Assembly: GCA_949825065.1 (NCBI GenBank)
Contig: OX463859.1
Span: forward strand, 5,370,217-5,434,216
DNA length: 64,000 bases
DNA from: Odontocerum albicorne
Lineage: Eukaryota; Arthropoda; Insecta; Trichoptera; Odontoceridae
Reading direction: 5' to 3'
In this document: positions 55,269-64,000 of the stretch, in pieces
How positions within the stretch are numbered: the first letter of the stretch is position 1
Layout of the letters: each line of letters opens with the position of its first letter
Program-made: the position numbers and the translations under genes
Notes under the pieces: model-generated
The model's database searches: none
The model's input: only the letters and a program-made list of their open reading frames with translations
What the model was told of the DNA's origin: nothing

Positions 55269-58200
55269 GTAAGTTGTATTATTTCATTTATTCACTTAAT
55301 TAATGTTTATGATTCAATTTATTTTGTAGTCAACAGCCCTTGTACGACATCCTTATATCAAATAAATCATCAAACACTAATAACGCGTATTCTACAAAAA
55401 TGTACGTTTTATTCTTAAAATTTAAAAACGATTTTAAAATCTTGTACAGCACCTTAGACTAAGGCTTCTTATTAAATGTATCATCAAATCTAATACTGTG
55501 GTATTGGGTGGAAGACAAAGAACTTGTAACTATATCACAGAGCGACTCAGTAACCTAATTAATTATGACAGGTTGCAAAACAGCGCATTATCTCGTTTTT
55601 TCTTTGAAAGAACTCTGTAAAATTTTGTTTTTTTATTTATTTCTAACGTTGACAGTCTACGGAGTAAGAGCTCAGTTGGCAGCCAACGACTGTCATCTCC
55701 CTTCTGATGGTATATAAAATTTTCTAAATAAGGGTTAAGAATACATTAAAATCATTTATTCAACCTTTCGCCTACTTATGGTTAGTTGGGGTGTAGTTAG
55801 TTAATTATATGTAGGCATTTTCACAGGTGACATCCTATGTATCTATGATACTTTCAAATCTATTAAATAATTTAAAAACACCATTAAATTGGAATTAAAC
55901 ATTTGTAATTAGCTGAGGCATAATAGTTGGCATACACCTGTGTATTGATCTTATGCATACAACTTTTTTTTTAAATTTAGTTGATGTTCACCCACTATCA
56001 TAAACAACCTTAGTCGTTGAATTTTTTGTCCCGCGTTCAGTAGACAACAAAGTGACGTTAAGAAGGCTTTTATCGACCGTCAACGGTAAAGTATTGAAAA
56101 TATAGTATGTATTTTTTATTTTCAGTTACTGCTTATGTATTACTTTATACATATTCTTACCCATTACTGAGCGTCACTATTTTTTTCTCCGCATTTCCAA
56201 TTCTGGCGTTATTTTATTTTTATTTTTAGCTTATTTATTTTAAAAACACTTCCCTCTTTGGTTGCCTGGATTATATACAATTTGGAAACCATTGTCGAGG
56301 TTTTATAAGAGCTTTTACAAGATTCTTATGACATTGTATATCGCATTATATTTAATTCTAATATTATTTTGTTATTATTAAAATACTATAGGGTGATTTT
56401 ACTGTCAATAGTTATTTTTTTCTAACAATACCTACTCGTAATAATAAAACGACATTTTATAAAGCACCGTATAGATATGAGATTCTTCTAAAAAGCGCTT
56501 TTATTGACAGATTAAAAATATTACTGAGGTTAGGAAGGTTGTGGCTACTGCTATTCGATTAGATGTCCCTGCATCTGTATATGATTAAAAAAATGGTAAG
56601 AAAACCGCAGAAAATTTATCAAGGGAAGATGAATTACAAAGAAACCTTTGTAGGTCTTGTGATATATGATAATAACACATTCGGTTTTATGTGATGTGTG
56701 ACGCTAGAATAGTGTTAAAATGGCTTCATGTGCAAATGTGCAGTCCTTGTTTCTGGATCCATCGGGAATATTACAATTGACAATGGTCGTCATCGATAAA
56801 ATAACATTTATTATTCTGGTGCCATAAAGTGTGAGGTGCCAAGACCACATGAAGGGCGCCATTAGAGTCAACTTAAGAACCCTCTTGAACATCATCAGCA
56901 TGCCTACATTACAGAGTCTATTCACCTAGTCACGCAATGGTTAAGGCTGTATGGAATCACGCATTTTCAAATATATTGTAGGTTTCTTTTATTACTTTCA
57001 CTTGAACACCCCTTACCTTCATCGTAAATGAATAACTAACATTGTTCTATCATTTTACAGATGCGAGAAGAATGCATCTTAACAACGATGAAAACCCGAA
57101 CGTTCCACCTCTTGCGCTGAATCGTAAGTTGAAATTATTACATATATATCTTCTCACTGCAAATATTCGTAATATGTTTCAGAACACTGAAAATAGGAAA
57201 AGCACCAAGATATAGGGTGAAGTATTATTTCCTTGCCTACGTACAATAGAGAGAAAATATGAACAGTTTGGCTGCCTTCTTTCTTTAGGGTCGCTTAATA
57301 TGGGAATCGTGATCACATCCTCACATTTGTTTAATACAGAGTCTCATAAAAATACACCCCTTGATTTTTTCTCCTACTAATTTCATTGGTTCAACACTAG
57401 GCCTCTACTTCTGAAATTCACATTTTCATCTGGAATTGACTTCTAAGGACTGTTACACTCCCTCCGCTGTCCACAGGATCTTATTTTTATTTCGACACAG
57501 TTTGTTTGGAAACGGAGGCTCGACAGCTTTAAATAAGACAAAACAGATAAAATATTATCTATTATATAAAGCCTTATTTTATTATTGCTCAATTGTTGTA
57601 TTTCACTCTGAGTTACAGAAGTGTGTTAAAATAGAATTGGTTTTATCACAAAATTAAAAGTTTTCTAATCGTGCTTACCAATCTGAATTTCAGAAGGAAC
57701 TATAATTTCAGACTATTTTTCTTCAAACATTATAGGGGTTTAAAAACACTATGCGAATTCGTATCGATTTTTTTTTTATTTTCATAAGCGATTTTCACCT
57801 TAAACCCTTCAGGTTCGTATGCCTAAAACATAGGTTCGGTCCCAGGGACGTTTATTTTTTTTATGGAGATAGAGGTAAAATGAATACTAATATTTTATAT
57901 AAGGTTTTATAGCATAATTTAATTCAGTTAACACTTTTAGAACCACTGGAATGCTTTTTTTAATCAGTTTAGATCATGGGTCGGCCACTTTTTGTCGTAA
58001 CAGGGCCAAATAGTTAACGTGGGGATTAGTGCGAGCCGCACTTGGGCCATATGTCATTACAGTATACCTATAATATTTGTATACAAATATTTTAGTTTTG
58101 AAAATAAAACGCTAATTATATAATATTACGACATTTATTGTATAGTAGTTAATAAAATCAATGAGATTTTTCTGGCTGCATTTGACTTGCAAGTATTTTT

Positions 58201-61200
58201 ATATAAGCTTGCATTTTTGAAGTAGAGACGCGTAGTATTGCGTCTAAATGTGAATCTGACAACCGAGAACATTGTTTGTTTGTTGGTTAAATACACATGT
58301 ATGTAATTAGTGATTTATGTCCATTTGCATTTAACAACTGTATATCATATACAATCAAGGCAAGTTTATCCATTATTCTTATGGAAAGAGGTGCATGGTC
58401 GCGCGGTAACGCGCTGGACTTCTGTGCGGAAGGTCGTCAGTTCGAATCCCGCGCTATGCTACTCCCCTCGAATGACACAGGCACTTTTTCCGCCTAGTGT
58501 TCGAGAGTTTTAAGGATACCTATGACTTCGATCATATATATTCTTTAAAAAAATTCTTTACCTATTTTAGTTTTTATTCTTAAATGTTATATATGCCAAC
58601 AGATGTAGAGTATTGTGCAACTTAGTTTATGGAGTGACCTGTTCATTGGAGCTTTGAATATCTTCTTTTTTTTCATTTTAGGTGGTTAATTTTGGTTTTT
58701 ATAAAGGGGCCATATTTTTCTCTCTACTAAAATATGCAATTGTCAAAGCAGGAAGAAGTTATGTGGTGCGATAGGCAAAGATTTTTGAAGTGGTTTTTCC
58801 CGCCAACATAACTCGCCTCTTTTCCACGGGCGTACACTTTTTCCATAATCGGAGAAAAGTACAAACCCGGCAATTAGGAATATATTACCATGCCACAAAT
58901 TATTTTAGAAAAGAAAATACTGTATGTGGGATTGTTTTAAATTGAGTGAAAGAATAAATTATTTCTTATTCATTTTTTCCAGCACCACTTCCTCAAAACG
59001 AGACCGAAGGACTACCACCCCAACAGCATCCAGTCCCGATATGTGAGTAAAATTCACAATACCTACGTAGGTTACATTTAGGACTTCTTCCCAAAAGAAT
59101 TGCTTCCCCACTGGTCTGAAGGTTATAATACTAAGCTAGTATGCGTCTTGGGTCAGATTCATGTATTATATGTCAGATCCCTTATTGCTACTAGGCAGCG
59201 CCCTTATTGCTACTAGGCAGCGCCCTTATTGCTACTAGGCAGCGTCCTTATTGCTACTAGGCAGCGTCCTTATTGCTACTAGGCAGCGCCTTTATTGCTT
59301 CTATGCAACGCTTATAAGTAAATAAAAAATTTTTTTTTTCCAGGCCCCTGTTCAAATTGCCGAGAGCCAATTCAGTATTCATGGGAAGAGAATCACGGTT
59401 AGTGGAAATCTTATTGTTTTTCATAATAAATGTGCTAGACTTATACCGTATTTTACGGACTATAAGACGCTACGGACTATAAGACGCGCGTTAATTTTTA
59501 GGCAATGTTTAAAAAAAATAACATTTTTATTATTAGATTGCAAAGCCAGACTAAAAAAAAAATCTTAGTTTATAAAACCGAACTGACCTTTAAAATCCCT
59601 GAGAATCGTCATCTGAACTTTCTTCTTCTTCTTCCTCTTCAGCATCGGTGCACTGCTGCTGCCAGTTGAATCCAATGTTGCCAGATAGAGATAGGTTTGC
59701 GCGGTATCGAATATATGGCCATTTTTAAGACTGGCGGGAATTTTAAATCAAACAGTGGATATTTTTATATTAATTTCGAGTATAAGACGCACCTGAATTT
59801 TGGAGGCAATTTTTTGAGGAAAAAAGTGCGTCTTATAGTCCGCAAAATACGGTAACCTGGAGGTTTTATTACCATGTGATTTTTTTTTGCAACAAACCAA
59901 CAATAATAAAAAATGTACAATTTTTACAGTGCTGTTTAAAGAGCAGACTCTCACCAATGGTGCTATAACTTGATATTTAAACCGACTTTTATTAACAATA
60001 TTACAAAATAAACATACATAAATTTAATGTAAGGAGAAAAATACATTGGCAGCAGATGGTCTGAAAAACATATTGGGTAATTTCGGAGAAAACTTACCAA
60101 GGGAAAACGAACTACAATGAAATCACTGTAGTTTATCCGATATGTGATAGTAACACTTTCGCTTTAGCTGTAGTGTGATATATGTATGTAGTGGGTTTTG
60201 TCTTCCAGTTATTCCTTAAGCTGCACACGCCACCCATATCTCTTACATTTATTAACACACTTTCAGCATGAACAATGCGGAGGCCACTAATTTTTTTCAC
60301 ACCATCTGTTACATTGTATATTATTGTGTAGGGGACCAGATGCTCTGTGTTTTTATGTTGATTTTGATAAAATTTGTGGGAAGCAAAATTCTCTGCTAAT
60401 CACCTTTCTGTTCACGTCAAAGCTTGTATATAACTTCTTCACCTTAACAAATACCCAAGAGTTTCCTTTTAGCTTTCTTTGATTTATCCCATCAATTAGG
60501 GGTTGGTTACTTGGACCTTCTTTCTCCATCTCTCTATCTCGCCAAACCTGAGGACCCTCCTCCACTTTCTTACGGTTTTCTTAGATCTCCATCTACGTCT
60601 ATGAAATTCCCAATTCGTGACTATCTTGAACGTAGACCCCCATCTCACCGTTGAACATGTTAACAACAGTAATCATACTTTCCGGGTTTTACTATTTGTA
60701 CCATTGATACCACTTCGATTGTTCTGAAAATTTGTTATTTTTTTTATTTTATTCAATCTCATAACGCCCAGTGACCACCGTACCATGCCCATCTCCACGA
60801 CTTGATGCAGTTCTTGCTTCTTTTTTCTTTCTAGACCAAGACTCTGCTCCTTATGAAATAGTGATCCTGGTTATGTAGATCTTGCTGTTAAGTTTTATTA
60901 TAAGCCTTCTATCGCCTATATCCATTTGTTCTCTCCATTTGCTGCAGTTAATTTTTATTCTGTTTTTTTTTACGTTTTGGAGTAATTAAAAAATAAAGAC
61001 TGATATGTCTCAATGAATTTGAGTAGATTTATGGAACTCTTAAATTTTATTTTGTAAAAATAGGTATTTTTTTTCAGACCCTTGGATTACGAGACAACCA
61101 CTCTGGAAGCCACTGTATTATTATCCTCCACCCCCAGTCGGTAAGTGTTCAAACCATAGTTCATTATAAGGTAACTTTAGTCATAAACAATACCTAATAG

Positions 61201-63157
61201 CGTGATTTTGAAACCAAATAAGAATAATAATAAAACTCGAGTTAATTTAATTTGTTTAGTCAAGTCATTCCACGTGCGAGTTGAAATACTCTTAATGGAT
61301 TTGTTTAGTAACAAACACCAACCATCGCAGTTGAGATCTCTCTTTTCTCATTACTAGGGGCTCCATGATCTGGGGGCTTAAGATTTTAAAACAATATACT
61401 TATGACTTTTTTTTATTTTTCAGAGCCATCTTTGAGCGTCCAAGGTTTTGATGAGCGTTTTCAAAATGCCGCGCCAGAGAGGCCGATTCGTGAGTATTTA
61501 TATATTTTTCTTAGGTTTTCTGAAGAGGTTAACCTCTCATAAAGTACTAAAGCCTAGGCAATAAAGAATGATCTGGTTTTTTTTTAAACAAACATTTTAA
61601 CTTTCATTTTGGCTGCACAAAATTACAGTGAGACGATAATTCTTCTAGGTCGTATCTTGTGAATGAATGAATGCCTATAACCGGTGACGAGAATAATAAA
61701 AGATACAATACAAAGTGGGGGATTAGAATAGTTGTCTTTGGTGCCACAGTAGATGAAAAGCCAATTTATGGTAGGCATATTATATTCCATAAAGGTGAAG
61801 GAGTTACAGTATTGCAGCTTGTCTAAGTCTTTCTCCATTAGGTCCGTGATAACAAGCAAATGTTCTACCCCATTTGTTTCAAACTGATGCTGTTTGCACT
61901 CAGTTGAGCAGAGAGTTTTTTTTAATTTACTACGGCTTAACATGGCGGACAACTTGCTTAAAAGCAATTTCTTCCAAATAAATTTTTCATACTTGGTAAT
62001 AACATATCTACGATAGATTTAATTTTTTTGTCTAAATTCATGTAAAAAAAAGCAAATGACTAAGCTTTAAACAATATTGTTGAAGTAAAGGATATAAATT
62101 TGCTCAAGATAAGGAAAGGATACAGAGGAAAATCAGGATGAAAGAAGTATTTATTGAATTTTCTCTTAAACGTAATTCAGGGTGGTGCAGATCTGACAAT
62201 TATTGGAAGTGTTGATGCTGGTTTTAATCAATTAATTGTAAAATATTTCTCTATATAAGTTTGTTAATAAATATATTGAGTACAGTTTTATATTTTGTCA
62301 AGTGCAACAGAGCTATCACTTAAATTTAAGTTTAAAGTGTAGATTTTTTCCACATTTAAGTGTTAAGTCATTCAGTATTTTGTTCCTTCACATTGTATCT
62401 CAATAGTCTGTCAGTGGCCTCTAGTATACTTGCGTTCAAATAAAAAATTAAATGTCTCGTTTTCCAGAGCCTAAAAAAAGATGGCAGCAGCAATATGCCG
62501 AAGAAACCTCACAAGGGGGTAAGTTTTACATTATTTAATTTAATTTCATTTTAACAGGGATATTGTCATGTTGATACAAACGATTCAAACATAATAAAAC
62601 TCAACATTGACATGTTAGATATTTTATTGTATTGTATTACTCTTCCAGCCAACCAGAGAGATATTTAAGTGGCCTTAAATGAAAACATGACTTGATTTCT
62701 TTTTTTTTAAATCTGGGTTCCAGCGGGATTTTAACCCGCAACCACCGAGCTGAGAGACAGGTGTCTTACCAACTAAGCCATGGAGATCGTCTTATATAAT
62801 GGAAAAAAACCGTATCAAGTTAAACCTAAAACAACGACCAATCAAACTCGTGCAATGGGATCAATTCATCGCGGTTAAGACAAAATCTATATTTTTATCC
62901 AAGTTTTCAGCTTAAACTTTGTAGAACTTCATATTTAACGATGAATTTCTTTGATTTTTCCACTGAATACATTAATCCTCACTTTTTTTCCCGAGACTCT
63001 CTTCCAGCTTATGTTATCTTTGTTCTTTCAAATTGTATCTGAATAGTCTTTCAGTTGTCTTTAGCATACCTGCGTCTTATTGAAATGTCTCGTTTTTCAG
63101 AACCTCGAAGAACTTGGCAACATCACTACGTGTATGCTGATGAACAAGCTCAACAAG
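55241..63157 (+). CDS. Phase-1 micro-exon gene, partial (continues beyond the window)
   Basis: Eight clear exons (28, 63, 60, 54, 63, 66, 51, 57 nt) and two candidate ones (54, 45 nt) spread over 7.9 kb. Every internal exon is divisible by three and every junction splits a codon after its first base, so any internal exon can be skipped or duplicated without a frameshift. Predicted residues are rich in Pro, Gln, Trp, Tyr and charge. There is no signal peptide after MDSCTQENS, no transmembrane segment and no domain I recognise; the only cysteine cluster is CPCSNC. Exons begin with a recurrent xP pair (PP, CP, DP, EP, QP, EP). The last two exons are a tandem duplication. Organisation recalls micro-exon genes of schistosomes and aphid bicycle genes, but no sequence motif of either is seen. 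Introns hold SINEs and MITEs, and no stop codon is reached. Confidence 0.75.
55656..55709 (+). CDS. Micro-exon gene, candidate exon 1b
   Basis: Preceded by a T-rich tract, a CTAAC branch-like site and GACAG; followed by GTATAT. 54 nt, phase 1 at both sides, encodes YGVRAQLAANDCHLPSD. Locally GC-richer than the intron. The donor is weak. Confidence 0.45.
56041..56085 (+). CDS. Micro-exon gene, candidate exon 1c
   Basis: Acceptor TTTTTTGTCCCGCGTTCAG, donor GTAAAG. 45 nt, phase 1 at both sides, encodes DNKVTLRRLLSTVN. Fits the rule obeyed by all the clear exons. Confidence 0.5.
56436..56720 (+). repeat. Dispersed repeat D1 in the first long intron
   Basis: AATAATAAAACGACATTTTA, TTGACAGATTAAAAATATTA, TAGGAAGGTTGTGGCTACTG, CCTGCATCTGTATATG and CACATTCGGTTTTATG. 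It has the most complete tail of the D1 copies. Confidence 0.72.
57061..57123 (+). CDS. Micro-exon gene, exon 2
   Basis: Acceptor CATTTTACAG, donor GTAAGT. 63 nt, encodes ARRMHLNNDENPNVPPLALN in phase 1. Confidence 0.8.
57960..58060. repeat. hAT-like terminal fragment
   Basis: TGGGTCGGCCACTTTTTGTC then AACAGGGCCAAATAG resembles the GGTCGGCxAC / GGGCC ends of hAT-type non-autonomous elements. No second end found. Confidence 0.4.
58390..58553 (+). mobile_element. tRNA-derived SINE S1 in intron 2
   Basis: A box TGGTCGCGCGG, B box AGTTCGAATCCC, body TACTCCCCTCGAATGACACA and GATACCTATGACTTC, ending in TTCTTTAAAAAAATTC. Same family as 53541, opposite strand. Confidence 0.9.
58983..59042 (+). CDS. 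Micro-exon gene, exon 3
   Basis: Acceptor CATTTTTTCCAG, donor GTGAGT. 60 nt, encodes PLPQNETEGLPPQQHPVPI in phase 1; proline-rich. Confidence 0.83.
59179..59312. repeat. 22-bp minisatellite, 6 copies, intron 3
   Basis: CCTTATTGCTACTAGGCAGCG with C/T changes, only about 30 bp before the exon 4 acceptor, so copy number sets the intron length. Confidence 0.94.
59344..59397 (+). CDS. Micro-exon gene, exon 4
   Basis: Acceptor TTTTTTTTCCAG, donor GTTAGT. 54 nt, encodes (C)PCSNCREPIQYSWEENH; contains the only cysteine cluster of the protein. Confidence 0.82.
59446..59852. mobile_element. MITE of 407 bp in intron 4, TA-flanked
   Basis: Ends CCGTATTTTACGGACTATAA and (reversed) CCGTATTTTGCGGACTATAA, each leading into GACGC. 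TA at 59444-59445 and 59853-59854. ACGGACTATAAGACGC is repeated inside the left end. No transposase. Confidence 0.88.
59906..60215 (+). repeat. Dispersed repeat D1 in intron 4
   Basis: AATAATAAAAAATGTACAAT, AGTGCTGTTTAAAGAGCAGA, ACTCTCACCAATGGTGC, ATTACAAAATAAACATACAT and ATATGTGATAGTAACAC. More diverged than the 50.7-kb copy. Confidence 0.7.
60480..60970 (-). pseudogene. LINE RT tail, degraded, intron 4
   Basis: Minus strand, several frames: LNSKIYITRITIS, GAESWSRKKKEARTAS, then VVEMGMVRWSLGVMRLNKIK and FIDVDGDLRKP. The pattern matches the YGAECW...VAEMRMLRWxxGVTRxDxxRN motif of LINE tails. Stops are frequent. Confidence 0.6.
61078..61140 (+). CDS. Micro-exon gene, exon 5
   Basis: Acceptor TATTTTTTTTCAG, donor GTAAGT. 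63 nt, encodes (D)PWITRQPLWKPLYYYPPPPV. Confidence 0.83.
61424..61489 (+). CDS. Micro-exon gene, exon 6
   Basis: Acceptor TTTTTTTATTTTTCAG, donor GTGAGT. 66 nt, encodes (E)PSLSVQGFDERFQNAA then PERPI. Confidence 0.83.
61560..62300. other. Intron 6 interior without recognised features
   Basis: A minus-strand frame of 114 codons (61967-61623) has no motif I recognise and starts in a T-rich stretch. It could be part of a LINE 3' end. Confidence 0.4.
62468..62518 (+). CDS. Micro-exon gene, exon 7
   Basis: Acceptor CTCGTTTTCCAG, donor GTAAGT. 51 nt, encodes (Q)PKKRWQQQYAEETSQG. Paralogous to exon 8 (xPxxxWQxxY...QxG). Confidence 0.85.
62717..62795 (-). mobile_element. tRNA-like SINE head in intron 7
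   Basis: Minus strand: GACGATCTCCATGGCTTAGT, TGGTAAGACACC, GCGGGTTAAAATCCCGC and TGGAACCC. A and B boxes present. Related to 10185-10262. It is absent from the duplicate unit, so it arrived after, or was lost from, one copy. Confidence 0.65.
63101..63157 (+). CDS. Micro-exon gene, exon 8
   Basis: Acceptor CTCGTTTTTCAG, donor GTTAGT. 57 nt, encodes (E)PRRTWQHHYVYADEQAQQ plus one base; so at least one more exon lies outside the window. Confidence 0.85.
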
Positions 63158-63254
63158 GTTAGTTTTACATAATTTAATTTGATATTACTTAAACAGTCAA
63201 ATTTTCGTTTTGATAAAAAAAATTCAAACATCATTCTTGAGTGTGGTGTTTTTT

Positions 63255-63785
63255 GATATTTTTTTAAATATTTTTTTTTATTATGTGTGGTATATTGTGG
63301 GATAAACTTTTGGGTCTATCTGGAGTGATTAAGTGGGGGGAGTTTGATTTCGCGTGATGTATTCATATGTAAAGTACCCGGCGGTAAGTAATACACATAG
63401 TTTGTAGAGCATCGTCTCTGTCGCACGATGCGCTAACAGTCCGGTATCGTAGTCACGATGCGGTTAGCGCATCGTGCGACAGAGACGACGCTCTACAAAT
63501 GATGTGTAATACTTAGCGCCGGGTACTGTAATTGAGTTTCACTGATTGTCAGGTTGATGAGAATGTGTAACGTGGTTTTATTTAATCAAAAATCGGAAGG
63601 AAGTATTGATTTATTTTTTCATGCTATATGTTCTCAGTGAGATACAGGCAAACCCCTAGTTTACTGGGGACACGACAAATGAAAGGCTACAAAATCAGTT
63701 CAAATTAAATTGCCTGTTGTTTTTTTTTTTCGCAAATTGTGTACCATGTATTTCTTGTCATGTGTAAAATAGATAAATAACAAAA
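63255..63785 (+). mobile_element. LINE-type 3' end, second copy, carrying MITE M1
   Basis: Homologous to 35470-35880 on both sides of the MITE. The tail reads TAAAATAGATAAATAAC. A GTGGGGGGAGT insertion and other changes distinguish it. Confidence 0.85.
63372..63528. mobile_element. MITE M1, 157-bp copy, TA target duplication
   Basis: Ends AAGTACCCGGCGGTAAGTAA and (reversed) CAGTACCCGGCGCTAAGTAT, each continuing to TACACAT. TA at 63370-63371 and 63529-63530. Inner arms CATCGTCTCTGTCGCACGAT GCGCTAAC are almost perfectly inverted. The empty site (GTGTAATTGAG) is preserved at about 35612. Confidence 0.93.
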
Positions 63786-63810
63786 TTCAACATTTACATG
63801 TAAGATATTT

Positions 63811-64000
63811 TATGTAATATATTTTATGTAAGATATTTTATGTAAAATATTTTATGTAAGATATTTTATGTAAGATATTTTATGTAAGATATTTTATGTA
63901 AGATATTTTATGTAATATATTTTATGTAAGATATTTTATGTAAGATATTTTATGTACGATATTTTATGTAGGATATTTTATGTAAGATATTTTATGTAAG
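63811..64000. repeat. 14-bp minisatellite, about 13 copies, to the window edge
   Basis: TAAGATATTTTATG with TAATATATTTTATG and TACG/TAGG variants. It lies downstream of exon 8, in its following intron. Confidence 0.95.

Larger units (their letters stand above)
62380..63230. repeat. 633-bp tandem duplication that contains exons 7 and 8
   Basis: Left flank pair TGTATCTCAATAGTCTGTCA / TGTATCTGAATAGTCTTTCA and AAATGTCTCGTTTTCCAG / GAAATGTCTCGTTTTTCAG. Right flank pair GTAAGTTTTACATTATTTAA / GTTAGTTTTACATAATTTAA and GATTCAAACAT / AATTCAAACAT. Exon starts are 633 bp apart. Confidence 0.9.

Noticed and set aside
55330..55401. A further 72-nt phase-1 exon in intron 1
   Set aside because: The acceptor TATTTTGTAG is fine and the length fits, but the sequence is as AT-rich as the intron and the donor is only GTACGT. 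Part of it is also repeated at about 55460 in clearly non-coding DNA.
61623..61967. Minus-strand 114-codon frame in intron 6 as a gene
   Set aside because: No motif, no promoter or splice support; more likely a repeat remnant.
55241..63157. Assignment as an aphid bicycle gene
   Set aside because: The many-micro-exon layout is similar, but I see no secretion signal and no paired CYC motifs. The organism is not established.

Overview
The window is AT-rich eukaryotic DNA, most probably from an insect. It contains canonical GT-AG introns, several clades of non-LTR retrotransposon (R1-, R2-, RTE- and jockey-like), a BEL/Pao LTR element, a cecropia/irritans-type mariner, piggyBac-like and hAT-like non-autonomous elements, tRNA-derived SINEs and many minisatellites. 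I cannot fix the order of insect. Nothing bacterial or viral in organisation is present. Roughly the first 55 kb is a transposon graveyard with no convincing host gene. The last 9 kb holds one host-type split gene.

Layout. 1-2001: satellite of 46-bp monomers with a 966-bp (21-monomer) higher-order repeat. 2.7-7.5 kb: LINE remnants; an R1-like LINE is interrupted by a young, internally deleted BEL/Pao element (LTRs differing at one base, 5-bp target duplication CAATC, primer-binding site matching tRNA-Tyr). 8-17.4 kb: R2-like fragments whose homology begins exactly at CTTAAGG, the 28S rRNA sequence just upstream of the R2 cut; a 36-bp minisatellite grown inside a dispersed repeat; a satellite made of tandem SINEs. 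18-26.4 kb: RTE-like LINE copies, including a 737-bp reverse-transcriptase block about 99% identical to a second copy 6.7 kb away and embedded in a 326-bp tandem array. 27-41.5 kb: many 3' ends of LINEs (shared C-terminal tails and 3' UTR hairpins), a jockey-like element, minisatellites and a TA-flanked MITE. 41.8-50.3 kb: two abutting TTAA-bounded elements, a 113-bp satellite, two inverted MITEs, a broken mariner, an hAT-like element and another TTAA-type element inside a LINE. 51-54.7 kb: a LINE tail/tRNA-like tandem array, a SINE and a LINE 3' end.

55.1-63.2 kb: TATA box, short 5' UTR, and a start codon followed by 7 clear and 2 further candidate tiny internal exons (45-66 nt). Every one is a multiple of three and every splice is phase 1. 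The product is rich in Pro, Gln and aromatic residues and matches no family I recognise. Its last two exons are a tandem duplication that includes flanking intron. The gene appears to continue past the window. This phase-1 micro-exon gene is the best candidate for an undescribed system here; its function is unknown.
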